DNA of 64,000 bases from Arenibacter algicola (GTDB taxonomy: Bacteria > Bacteroidota > Bacteroidia > Flavobacteriales > Flavobacteriaceae), in the NCBI RefSeq assembly GCF_018860365.1, contig NZ_JAHKPO010000014.1:620001-684000 (forward strand), written 5' to 3'. A program made the position numbers and the translations under genes. Below are positions 9,773 through 18,350 of this stretch, in pieces. How positions within the stretch are numbered: position 1 is the first letter of the stretch; the number at the start of each line of letters is the position of its first letter. A model generated the notes under the pieces. It saw only the letters and a list, made by a program, of their open reading frames with translations. It did no database searches and had not been told where the DNA came from.

Positions 9773-9937
9773 TTATTTTGGAGTTTTTGACCGTCCCTTG
9801 AACCAGTTGAAAATTAATAAAATTATCGCAAGAATTAGAAGTAGATGTACCAACCCTCCCATAATTTTAAATACAATAAAACCCAATAACCAACTTATAA
9901 TTAGAAGTGCTACTAATGCCCAAATAATATTTTTCAT
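9773..9937 (-). CDS. Lmo0937-family small membrane protein
   Basis: A 54-residue hydrophobic protein read directly from the minus strand, starting MKNIIWALVALLIISWLLGF and ending FNWFKGRSKTPK. Two membrane helices are separated by IMGGLVHLLL. This matches the lmo0937/DUF5670 family of tiny membrane proteins, which recur next to general stress genes in many bacteria. Start at 9937, stop at 9773. Function unknown. It lies 35 bp beyond the terminator of the DUF892 gene and is probably transcribed separately. Confidence 0.8.
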   Translation of the reverse strand: MKNIIWALVALLIISWLLGFIVFKIMGGLVHLLLILAIILLIFNWFKGRSKTPK

Positions 9938-9971
9938 AATCAATAATGTAAATAATTAATGTCCATTTGAT

Positions 9972-10006
9972 AAAAAAAAGGCGTCTCAAATTAACCTGAG
10001 ACGCCT
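9972..10006 (-). terminator. Intrinsic terminator of the DUF892 gene
   Basis: A 10-bp perfect stem AGGCGTCTCA (9979-9988) with TGAGACGCCT (9997-10006). On the minus strand it is followed by seven T residues (A-run 9972-9978). It lies 20 bp after the DUF892 stop codon. Confidence 0.92.
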
Positions 10007-10026
10007 AAATAATTTAATGCCAGATA

Positions 10027-10512
10027 TTACGCCATTGCTTCTTTATTAAGACGCCCTTCTGCCAATTTATCCAATTTATTGTCAGCGTTATACTCCTCGT
10101 CCAAAGTTTTTTGGAGCTCTTTGGCGATATCGGCATGTCCCAATTCCTTAGCGTAGCGGACAGCTGTCCCATATCCTGATATCTCATAATGCTCAACTCG
10201 TTGAGCTTCAGCAATAAGGCCTGCATCCATTATTTTATCGTTATCTGCCTCATCTATAAAGGCTTCCGCTTCCTTGATCAAACCTTCCATGGCTTTACAT
10301 TTTTCTCCTGATGGATCAATGTCCAGTTGATCACAAATGTCTTCCAACCTTTTTTTTTGATTTTTGGTTTCCTCCAAATGACTGGCAAAAGCTTCTTTTA
10401 ACTTGCTGTTATTGGCATTTTTTTCCATTTTGGGTAATGCCTTTATCAATTGTTTTTCAGCACTGTACAAATCCTGTAATTGATGCTCGAATAAATCCTC
10501 CAAATTTTTCAT
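10027..10512 (-). CDS. DUF892 ferritin-like protein (YciE/YciF family)
   Basis: Cytosolic four-helix ferritin-like protein, 161 residues, as is usual for the family. It opens NLEDLFEHQLQDLYSAEKQL with HLEET about 45 residues in; a second pair RVEHYEISGYG about residue 108 supplies the C-terminal iron ligands. YciE/YciF proteins are strongly stress- or stationary-phase-induced and are thought to bind a di-iron centre; the physiological reaction is unknown. Start at 10512 is preceded by an AT-rich leader, and a strong terminator follows. Confidence 0.92.
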   Translation of the reverse strand: MKNLEDLFEHQLQDLYSAEKQLIKALPKMEKNANNSKLKEAFASHLEETKNQKKRLEDICDQLDIDPSGEKCKAMEGLIKEAEAFIDEADNDKIMDAGLIAEAQRVEHYEISGYGTAVRYAKELGHADIAKELQKTLDEEYNADNKLDKLAEGRLNKEAMA

Positions 10513-10730
10513 AGTGTATGATGTTTTTAAATTATAAGTATAATGTTTTAAATTATAAATGTTGAATGAAGATAATAGACATATACAGACTTTATTATCC
10601 CGATTGAAGGCATTATTAACTTAAAAAAAGGCTACTGTAAATTCTTCTGCCCAGTTTTTTTATAGGATAACGATCTAAATTTTTCTAGGGTCAGTTATGT
10701 TGAAATTGTGAGGGAAGTGTAGGAAGAAAA

Positions 10731-11222
10731 TCACAATTGGTTCATGATTTGAAAGATGGAAAGTACGACAACAGTAAAGATTACATGGGCGATCAATAGT
10801 TGCCCGAAAAAATTCTTAAATTCTAATTTTGGCGTTTCTGTTTTTTTAAAGAAAAATATATACCAACACATCCCCCCAAAGGCACCCAGTCCTAACCCTA
10901 TCGGAATTCCAATTATTATATATCGTTCAAATTCCGTGAGTAGGTAAAGGGCCCTAAGACCGGCAGCAAAAATGAACCCTATAGCATAATGAATATACCA
11001 ACCCAAATAGTGATATGTTCTACCCCTGATATTGAGGAATTTGTTGATCAGTTCAGCTTCATTAAAATTTTGCCCCATTACTTTTCCAAGTATTTGGCTG
11101 AATATGGTCATGAAGGAGGTGCCCATTAATCCGGCAATAACAATTATTGATAATTCCATGGCATTATTGTCTAATATATTAGTGATCAAAGGTAACATCA
11201 CCAAATATCCAGTTGTAATCAT
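10731..11222 (-). CDS. Four-helix membrane protein, unknown function
   Basis: Predicted inner-membrane protein with four hydrophobic segments: IIVIAGLMGTSFMTIFS, YIHYAIGFIFAAGLRALYL, IIIGIPIGLGLGAFGGMCW and LLIAHVIFTVVVLSIF. The frame can start at 11222, but an internal ATG at 11159 (residue 22, sequence MELSIIVIAGLMG) gives a shorter protein beginning at the first conserved helix and is at least as likely. I do not recognise the family. It lies between DUF892 and topoisomerase IB genes on the same strand. Confidence 0.6.
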   Translation of the reverse strand: MITTGYLVMLPLITNILDNNAMELSIIVIAGLMGTSFMTIFSQILGKVMGQNFNEAELINKFLNIRGRTYHYLGWYIHYAIGFIFAAGLRALYLLTEFERYIIIGIPIGLGLGAFGGMCWYIFFFKKTETPKLEFKNFFGQLLIAHVIFTVVVLSIFQIMNQL

Positions 11223-11302
11223 AGTTCTTGAAGCTATTGTTTTTTTGAAGATCCAACATCCTCAACTAAATTTTGGTAGTAATGCACAATGATACATTAG
11301 CG

Positions 11303-12313
11303 TTAATATTCTTTAGAGCTCTTTTCAATCACCTTTCTAGCTAATTTTTCACTAGGCGTAAGTCCATATTTATTCTTGGATTTCCGATATGGATTGGGAT
11401 TCGGTAAACTTTTCTCATCGATAGCATTAAAAATGGCGGGGTGTACATAATAATTCCTACATACTGATGGTGTATTTCCCAATTCAGAAGCAACCATTTT
11501 TATAATTATATTACTAAATTTTTTGCGACCTCCGATTTTATTATCCAACATTGCAATGGGGTAGAATTCAACAGCCAAACGGTTGGCGGCCCAAGTTCTA
11601 AAGTCTTTACTGGTATAACCAGGTCCCATATAGTCAGCTATATAACAATTGACATCTTCACTATCAACATCGTGAAATACTCCATGTCTGTCTTTATATC
11701 TAAATATCTCGTATCCCGGTAAACTGGCTGCCTTGGTTATAAATGGAATCAATTCTTCATTGTCTATATAGACCTGTTGTTCCTGATTACTTTTTCCTTT
11801 GAATGATAAAACAAGCTCATCATCATCTATTGAAAGGTGTTTTCTACGTAGCGTGGTCAATCCATAAGAATCATTCTGTTTTTTATATTCTTTATTACCG
11901 ATCCGAATGCCGTACTCATCCAAAATCAAAACAATTAGTGCAAGCAATTTACTTTTGCCCCATTCCTTAATATTTAAATCTCTATGAGCCTGTTTGCGGA
12001 TTTTGGGAAGTACTTTGGAGAAATCCAGCATTTTGCGGAATTTTTCCTCTTGACGCTTTTTTTCGTAGATCGAATGATAAATATATTGTTTACGACCTTT
12101 TAAATCCCGGCCCGTTGCTTGAATGTGACCGTCATCAAAACGGCAGGCGTATACCTCATTCCACATGGGAGGAATGACCAATTTTCTCAAACGTGTCAAG
12201 GTTTTTTTATCAGTAATTCTTTCACCATTTTCATTATAAAAGCAATACCCCTTGCCTCGTCTAATTCGTGAAATACACATCGCGGTATCATCGATTTCCC
12301 TAACTTTCTTCAT
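11303..12313 (-). CDS. DNA topoisomerase IB
   Basis: Bacterial/poxvirus-type eukaryotic-like topoisomerase I that relaxes supercoils by a 3'-phosphotyrosyl nick. 336 residues, the usual length. The N-terminal DNA-binding part contains IPPMWNEVYAC and GHIQATGRDLKGRKQY. The catalytic domain has IRIGNKEY, TLRRKHL, KDFRTWAANRLA and the active-site segment VCRNYYVHP, in which Tyr289 is the predicted nucleophile (Tyr288 precedes it). The gene starts 3 bp after the end of the glycosyltransferase gene on the same strand, so both are almost certainly one transcript. Stress islands of other bacteria also carry this enzyme. Confidence 0.93.
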   Translation of the reverse strand: MKKVREIDDTAMCISRIRRGKGYCFYNENGERITDKKTLTRLRKLVIPPMWNEVYACRFDDGHIQATGRDLKGRKQYIYHSIYEKKRQEEKFRKMLDFSKVLPKIRKQAHRDLNIKEWGKSKLLALIVLILDEYGIRIGNKEYKKQNDSYGLTTLRRKHLSIDDDELVLSFKGKSNQEQQVYIDNEELIPFITKAASLPGYEIFRYKDRHGVFHDVDSEDVNCYIADYMGPGYTSKDFRTWAANRLAVEFYPIAMLDNKIGGRKKFSNIIIKMVASELGNTPSVCRNYYVHPAIFNAIDEKSLPNPNPYRKSKNKYGLTPSEKLARKVIEKSSKEY

Positions 12314-12316
12314 GGC

Positions 12317-14650
12317 TCAAAGATTTTCCCTAAAGCACATTCTGGCCAATAAGTAACTTAAGGTCGATTCCGCCCCTTGGTTAAGATTAACATTATAAAG
12401 TTCCAAACCATCATAACAACCACCTGTACATGGATTGTAGATTGTTTGGTTCAATGGATTGTTGCCTAAAAACCATTCAAAAGCCCGAACTTTGAGGGCT
12501 CCATACCCCTTATCTGGAATTTCAAAATCGAATAGATCCAAAGCCAGAATAGTATAGGCAACATCAATGGGCTGCTCACCTCCTTGAAATTCCGGATTGA
12601 ATGTATCACCTCTTTTAAACCAATTCTTATTGGAGATGACCCGTACCATGTCATTAATGAAAATTTTGTCAAGTAAAAAGTCAAAAGTGGTCACGGCTAC
12701 CTCCCTATAAACTGCTTTTCCAGTTATAATATATGCCAACATTAAAGCATTGGGAATCACAGCATTTCCATATGTAAAAGAACTTTCAAACCAATGCCAG
12801 TTGTCTTGTATAGTGTTCAAATAAAGTCTCACCAAGCGATCCGCCATTGACTTTATCAAAGATTCCACTTTAAGAATTCCATGTTCCAAGGCGTAATAAC
12901 TTAACCCTTTTATGGAAAATGCCATCGCACGTGGTGATCTCAAACTCCAAAGATTATCTAGCGCTTCTGAAAGTAGAAATTCAGCCCTATCATTTAGATA
13001 GGCGTAATTGGATGGAAACTTTGAGGATATTGAAAGAAGATAACCTAGCGCCCATATCGCTCTACCATTGGCATCCTCTAGATTTACATCTCCATTTTGG
13101 GATGTGAAATGACAATATTCATCAACATAGTTTAAAAATTTTCCATCAGGTCGAAAACAGCCATCCAAAAAAGCTAGATACTTTTTTATATATTCCAGAT
13201 CCATAGGATCTTCAGTAAGTTGGTAATGCTTGCAAAAAACTATCATGGCACGCGCATTATCGTCTAAAGTGTAACCCCATTCCAATGCCGGCACATCAAT
13301 TTTACAGAACTGAACTATGCCCACGTTTGTTGTCATTTTCTTGATGTGTTTTAAATTTAGAGCTGGTAAACTATACTCAAGGTGAACCATTCCCCTTCCT
13401 ACCCGCTCAAAAATTCTGGCGTGCGCAATGGCGGCATTTTCCCACGCACTACCGGAGGTCGTATGTAGGCCGTTTAAACTCATATTTGCCAAAGTTTGAG
13501 GGTTTTTGAGAAGTCTTATAACGGTTTGTTGCAATTGGCTGGAATCCGAAAAATCAAATACTACACCAGCTTGATTTTCCAGTACCTCTAGAGCATGTGG
13601 TATAGGTGTGGACACTATTGGACATCCACAGCTTAAGGCGTACGCGAAAGTACCGCTAACCGCTTGATTGGGGTCTTTTGAAGTGAATAGATAAATATCG
13701 GTAAGCTGAAGATATTGGAGAAGTTGTGGAGTGGGAAGAAAATCGTTTATAAATTTGACGTTATCCTGCAAGCTCAGCCTGTCGACCAATTGTTGCAGAA
13801 ATAAACGATAATCCTCCCCAAAATCTTTAACTAACGATGGATGTGTCTTGCCAATTATTAAAAACATAACCTCTGGAAACTTTTTGACTATGCCCGGTAG
13901 TGCATTCAAAGTTGTTTCAATATTCTTATTTGGCCCTAGCAATCCGAAAGTTGAAAGTACCTTTTTACCGGATAATTCATATTTATGTTTTAATTCATCC
14001 TTATCTCCATTTGAAATTAAATGCGTACCATGGGGAATAACAACTATTTTATTCCTCTGAACTGCATAATCCCTTTCGAGGATATCCGCAGACGCCTTGG
14101 TCATTACTATGATTTCTTGGCAGCCTCTAGATAAGCTTTGCACTTGTTTTCTTAAATCACTATTGGGATTGGGAAGGACAGTGTGGAAAGTAATTACTAC
14201 CGGTTTCTTAAGTGAATCAATTAGTTTTAAAAAGGCGGATTCGTTATTTTTAAATAAACCGAATTCGTGTTGGATTAAGATCAATGCTATATCCTTATTA
14301 CTATTTATGTTTTGGGAAACTTTTAAAAAGTCCATTTCATAATCGGTGTTTAATACACCACCAATCTTACACGGGTATTTATGGCTATCGGTTTGAGTCT
14401 CCAACGGAAAAATTATCAATTTCATTTTGCCTCCGAATCGCTCTTCAATGGAAAGTTGGAGATCCTTGGAAAATGTAGCTATACCGCACTCCCTAGGGGG
14501 ATACGTGGATATACATGCAATTTTTGTCATTTTTTTACTGTCTTGACTGTAAGTCCTTTGCGATTCATTGAAATATAAATGACCAAGGGTTTTCGAAATT
14601 ATTTTTTTTTGTGAGTCTTTGCGGCTCCAACTATTAATGTCATTTTTCAT
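12317..14650 (-). CDS. GT4 glycosyltransferase fused to a C-terminal alpha/alpha-toroid glycosidase-like domain
   Basis: Two-domain enzyme. Residues about 41-420 are a GT-B glycosyltransferase of family 4 (CISTYPPRECGIATFS at the start, a KVLSTFGLLGPNKNIETTL segment, and CGCPIVSTPIPHALEVL in the nucleotide-sugar site). Residues about 440-777 form an alpha/alpha-barrel domain (GYTLDDNARAMIVF, FNPEFQGGEQPIDVAY, NLNQGAESTLSYLLA) like those of mannan- or glucan-processing proteins. The frame is open to 14650, but the ATG at 14530, just before TKIACISTYPPREC, is the better start. It probably makes or remodels an oligosaccharide; the GH130 phosphorylase at 28225-29682 belongs to a family that often occurs with such transferases. 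Donor and acceptor are unknown. Confidence 0.88.
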   Translation of the reverse strand: MKNDINSWSRKDSQKKIISKTLGHLYFNESQRTYSQDSKKMTKIACISTYPPRECGIATFSKDLQLSIEERFGGKMKLIIFPLETQTDSHKYPCKIGGVLNTDYEMDFLKVSQNINSNKDIALILIQHEFGLFKNNESAFLKLIDSLKKPVVITFHTVLPNPNSDLRKQVQSLSRGCQEIIVMTKASADILERDYAVQRNKIVVIPHGTHLISNGDKDELKHKYELSGKKVLSTFGLLGPNKNIETTLNALPGIVKKFPEVMFLIIGKTHPSLVKDFGEDYRLFLQQLVDRLSLQDNVKFINDFLPTPQLLQYLQLTDIYLFTSKDPNQAVSGTFAYALSCGCPIVSTPIPHALEVLENQAGVVFDFSDSSQLQQTVIRLLKNPQTLANMSLNGLHTTSGSAWENAAIAHARIFERVGRGMVHLEYSLPALNLKHIKKMTTNVGIVQFCKIDVPALEWGYTLDDNARAMIVFCKHYQLTEDPMDLEYIKKYLAFLDGCFRPDGKFLNYVDEYCHFTSQNGDVNLEDANGRAIWALGYLLSISSKFPSNYAYLNDRAEFLLSEALDNLWSLRSPRAMAFSIKGLSYYALEHGILKVESLIKSMADRLVRLYLNTIQDNWHWFESSFTYGNAVIPNALMLAYIITGKAVYREVAVTTFDFLLDKIFINDMVRVISNKNWFKRGDTFNPEFQGGEQPIDVAYTILALDLFDFEIPDKGYGALKVRAFEWFLGNNPLNQTIYNPCTGGCYDGLELYNVNLNQGAESTLSYLLARMCFRENL

Positions 14651-15333
14651 AGTATTTTAATTTAATCCAACTAGGATATAATATATATTGTTCTTTGTGG
14701 ATTTTTAGTTAGTGAAGCTCGAAGCAAAACAATTCATAATCAACAGCCTAAATCGGATTAAGCTTTAAACTACAGCCACAAGAATCCAGGACAATTTACT
14801 ATCAGAATTATTCTGTAAATGTTGCAATAAGGATTAAATTTATCGCAATCCAACTATTTTTTTTCTGATTTGCCCATCGTACTGTTATTGCTTCTCGTTG
14901 AATTGTCATAAGCTCTATTGGAGAGTCATTAGGAATTCCTTCAAAGTATAAAGACTGCAGTAACAAAGTATTGTGTTTTAATATGGTAGAGATTGTCAAA
15001 TTTGAGTAATCCGTTGAAGTGACAGGAGGAACAAAATGACGGATTATGCTTCTCAATTCCAAAAAGGAACAAGTAAAAATTACCATTCTAATGAAATTCC
15101 TAATATATTGGTATCGATCAAGTCAATAAACGAAGAGCACAAAGAATAATTTTTTAGTAGAATACCTCTTATAAATTCATATTCGAACTTTTGGATAGAA
15201 TTGAGGTAATAATCAACCTTGCCCAATCAACAATGAATTTACTGGTAGCATAATACCATGGATAAGGTTTTTGAATTTAAGTTTTCTGTAATTTATTAAA
15301 GTGTAATTTTTATTTAAATAATTAAAAGTTAGG
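14651..15333. other. Intergenic region, 683 bp
   Basis: Spacer between the AraC gene (reading towards it) and the glycosyltransferase gene. It contains a 92-codon minus-strand frame at 14808-15086 without recognisable domains, which I do not call a gene. No terminator or RNA was recognised. Confidence 0.4.
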
Positions 15334-16356
15334 TTATTGGGCCTGTTTTCTGAACTGATTGCAATATTCCTTTGGGGAAATACCATATTTGGCTTTGAAA
15401 AGTTTGGAAAAGTAACTTCTCGAGCTGATTCCAATTTTATAGGTGATCTCTGTTATATTTAAATCAGTGGTCTCCAATAGCTCTTTAGCCTTCTCTAACC
15501 TATAGTTCTGTATATATTCATTTACTGATGTTTTGTACAAGAATTTAAAGCCTTGTTGTAATTTATTTTGATTTACCCCCACTCTTTTCGCCAAGTCCAC
15601 AATATTATCCATACTATCCAGTTCAGATTTGATTATTTTGGACGCCATTTCTATTTTTTCAATAGTTGCCTTACGAAGGATCTTATGCATTCCTGAACCG
15701 TTTAAGTCGTCCAAATATTGTTGAAACAAATGCGTCAAAATTTCATAGACCTTTCCTTCCTGATAGACTGTTTTCAAAAAATCGGCAAGATTACATTCAG
15801 AATATTCTTCTAAAAACCGGGATATATCCAAACTGTAAAAGTCTTTGTGATAGAAAATTTGTGTGCCATTCACGTCCCTGAATAACTTCATCAGGTCCTC
15901 ATTCATATCCATTAAAAAGCCACTGATTTTTTCTTCGAATAATTTCCGATTGATCTCAATACTAAAAATGCTAATGGGTCGGTCTGGAGGAAAAATAAAA
16001 ACATGATTATTTAGTGGTGTACTGGAAAGTATCACATTTTCCAAACGATTTATTTCATGGGATTCTTCACATTGATCGAAATTGTGACGAAAAGAAGACT
16101 CCCTATTAAATAATAATTTCAAAGGATGTACTTCCCCTTTCGTATATTCCAAAATCAATTTTTCTTCCAAAATGAAGTTGAATTCTAATACTCCTAGACC
16201 ATGGTCAAAATAGATTCCTTTGATGTGGCCCTTACCTAATTCGATTGGGAGCTCAACATTAAATTCCCCGTCATTTTTATTTAAGTCTGTTTTAAAACTT
16301 TTGGACAAATCTTGCATTATTTGTTGAATGGCAACATCACGCACCTGTATTTTCAT
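15334..16356 (-). CDS. AraC-family transcriptional regulator (paralogue 1)
   Basis: A 340-residue DNA-binding regulator. The N-terminal about 220 residues are a ligand- or signal-sensing domain of no named family. The C-terminal about 100 residues hold the double helix-turn-helix of AraC proteins: IVDLAKRVGVNQNKLQQGFKFL, then ITEITYKIGISSRSYFSKLF and the ending KYGISPKEYC. It has the same length and layout as the regulator at 26107-27129, and each lies divergent to a stand-alone receiver gene (17224-17691 and 27724-28155). A short inverted repeat at 16401-16423 lies just upstream of its start and is a candidate autoregulatory site. Confidence 0.9.
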   Translation of the reverse strand: MKIQVRDVAIQQIMQDLSKSFKTDLNKNDGEFNVELPIELGKGHIKGIYFDHGLGVLEFNFILEEKLILEYTKGEVHPLKLLFNRESSFRHNFDQCEESHEINRLENVILSSTPLNNHVFIFPPDRPISIFSIEINRKLFEEKISGFLMDMNEDLMKLFRDVNGTQIFYHKDFYSLDISRFLEEYSECNLADFLKTVYQEGKVYEILTHLFQQYLDDLNGSGMHKILRKATIEKIEMASKIIKSELDSMDNIVDLAKRVGVNQNKLQQGFKFLYKTSVNEYIQNYRLEKAKELLETTDLNITEITYKIGISSRSYFSKLFKAKYGISPKEYCNQFRKQAQ

Positions 16357-17223
16357 CTTTTATTGAGTATTTCTATTTCCGTTACCAAGAACATTAAGGT
16401 TCATCCTAGTGAAGCTAGGTTGAATTTAAAAGTTGAAATAAGACAATTTATTAACATTTGCCAAATAAAATTGCTTAGATATTAAAAACATGCCCAGCGA
16501 TAATTATTGCTTATTATAATAGTAGGTATGTAATATGTTGCTTAAATATAGAACTTTAAAATGATTTAAAATTCATGTAGTTAATGTGTTCTTTGAGAAA
16601 AATTGGGCGTTTATAAAATTAGGCCTTTTGATTTTTCAGTGTGGTTCTAATGTAAAATGTAATAAGTATAAACACCAGTCTTTGCCCTATTGTTTAGTCC
16701 AATTTTTTATCGGGTGTCCCACTCCAAGAGCTTAATAGCTGAAATGCAACTAGTCAAATAAAAACATAAAAGGTTCAATAATGATAAAAAAAAATCTGAA
16801 TATGTTAAAATGGACGGTAATTTTCATTTATCATTGTGCCACCATTCCAGCTATATTATCAAAATGGATTTTACGTAGAGATGAAGAATTTTTTATTTTA
16901 AAGTTCGAATACGTAGTGAGAATTATTGCGTTATATTAGTGGTTCGTGCGCTTTGTACAGTAAGCGAATGGGGAATTTAAAAGCCGTTAATTTATGATCA
17001 CATGTAGGGTTTTTAATTTTATTAATAAATATTTTGAGTCCTATGAATGTTTGAACTTCTTGTTTGGAAAATAGAAAGATACTTCATTTAAATTTTAAAT
17101 TTTTTTTTAAATAAGACGTTTAAGGGCAGAATAACGGTAGCTGGGAATTTCATTGTACTTATTCCAGAAGTTTATGTATTCAACCCTATATGGAAAAAAT
17201 AAATAATATATAGTGAGAAATAT
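16357..17223. other. Intergenic region, 867 bp
   Basis: Long AT-rich divergent spacer between the AraC gene and the first receiver gene, presumably carrying both promoters. Apart from the inverted repeat at 16401-16423, I see no gene, RNA or strong hairpin. Confidence 0.45.
16401..16423. promoter_or_regulatory. Imperfect inverted repeat upstream of the AraC gene
   Basis: TCATCCTAG - TGAAG - CTAGGTTGA, a 9-bp arm with one mismatch and a 5-bp spacer, about 45-65 bp before the AraC start codon. Position and symmetry suit an operator; binding is inferred only. Confidence 0.3.
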
Positions 17224-17691
17224 ATGAGTACAATTCGAATGAGTACAATTAATAAAATTCTAAATATAGCTTTGGCCGATGATGATGAAGATGATAGAAT
17301 TCTTTTTAAGGAAGCTATTGATGAAATTAAAATAAAGACCAAATTGTCCTTGTATAATAATGGGCAGGAATTGATGGATTATTTGAACCTTCCTAAAATC
17401 GTCCTACCCGACCTGATTTTTCTAGATCTAAATATGCCTCTTAAGAACGGCATGCAATGCCTTAAGGAAATACGTACCAACCCGTCCTTGAACGATATTA
17501 CCATTGCAATCTACTCTACGTCTTCTTCTGAAAAGGATATTGAAGAGACTTTTGTTAATGGAGCAAATATATATCTAAATAAGCCGAGTAACTTTTGCAA
17601 CCTTCGTGAATCTATTGAAAAGATTTTGAAAATGAATTGGCAGTACCATACATCGAATTTAGACCGAAATAGTTTTTTATTTCATTTATGA
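17224..17691 (+). CDS. Stand-alone response regulator, Rcp1-like (receiver 1)
   Basis: Single receiver domain with no output domain, 155 residues. ADDDEDDR supplies the acidic pocket, FLDLNMPLKNG carries the predicted phospho-accepting Asp68, IYSTSS gives the switch Ser/Thr, and NKPSN the conserved Lys. The DDEDDR signature and the long beta4-alpha4 region are typical of Rcp1/CheY-like receivers that partner multi-PAS kinases. Three paralogues lie at 23381, 25313 and 27724. A second ATG six codons in (MSTINKIL) is an alternative start. It is probably phosphorylated by a kinase such as the one at 30980-35359, which lacks a receiver. Confidence 0.9.
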   Translation: MSTIRMSTINKILNIALADDDEDDRILFKEAIDEIKIKTKLSLYNNGQELMDYLNLPKIVLPDLIFLDLNMPLKNGMQCLKEIRTNPSLNDITIAIYSTSSSEKDIEETFVNGANIYLNKPSNFCNLRESIEKILKMNWQYHTSNLDRNSFLFHL

Positions 17692-17835
17692 AAATTTAAT
17701 TGGCCAGGTAAATTGCCATATACTCAAGTACAGCAAATAGAACGGGCAACTTTCATAGCTTAGGTCGTTCTGCGAGAAATGACAACTGGGGTATCCGACA
17801 ACTTTAACGGACATCAATACTTCGCCTATTTTAAT

Positions 17836-18336
17836 TCATGATGCTATATTTTTACTTAAAATACCGAAGATCATATTAATTATAACCACTGCCACGGTAA
17901 AGACTATTAAATTTGTAACCATATATAGCGCAGCTATGCATCCAGCAGCTGCGCTACACCAAACTGTTGCAGCGGTAGTCAGGCCCTCAATCTTATCCTC
18001 TCTCTTCAGAATTACCCCTGCACCCAGAAAACCGATTCCCGTCACAATTTGGCCCAGAACACGGGTTATATCCGTATCCTCGCTTCCATAGAACTGCAAT
18101 GATAATATGAGATATGCACATGCTCCAACGGCAACCAAAATGTTTGTTTTTATCCCGGCATCCTTTCCCTTATATTCCCGCTCAATACCTATTAAGCATC
18201 CTGCTAAAATGGCGAGTAAAATTTTAAACAAATAATCTTCATGAAATCCCCAATCTGGATCAACCCCAATTTTGGATACGGATGCATCCATCATATAGCA
18301 ATAATATGTCAAAAAATACTGGATAAATAAGGTCAT
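17836..18336 (-). CDS. MgtC/SapB family membrane protein
   Basis: Single-domain MgtC protein with four to five membrane helices. ILAGCLIGIEREYKGKDAGIKTN carries the family motif, followed by GIGFLGAGVILKR and TAATVWCSAAAGC. MgtC proteins modulate membrane energetics or metal homeostasis in other bacteria. The frame opens at 18336, but the ATG at 18294 (MMDASVSKIG) gives a more usual length. It lies 14 bp downstream of the catalase gene on the same strand, so the two are probably co-transcribed. Confidence 0.88.
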   Translation of the reverse strand: MTLFIQYFLTYYCYMMDASVSKIGVDPDWGFHEDYLFKILLAILAGCLIGIEREYKGKDAGIKTNILVAVGACAYLILSLQFYGSEDTDITRVLGQIVTGIGFLGAGVILKREDKIEGLTTAATVWCSAAAGCIAALYMVTNLIVFTVAVVIINMIFGILSKNIAS

Positions 18337-18350
18337 TGGTTACTAAGTTT

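Noticed and set aside
14808-15086. 92-codon minus-strand frame
   Set aside because: No domain, signal peptide or conserved motif, composition unlike neighbouring genes, no matching terminator; counted as chance frame.
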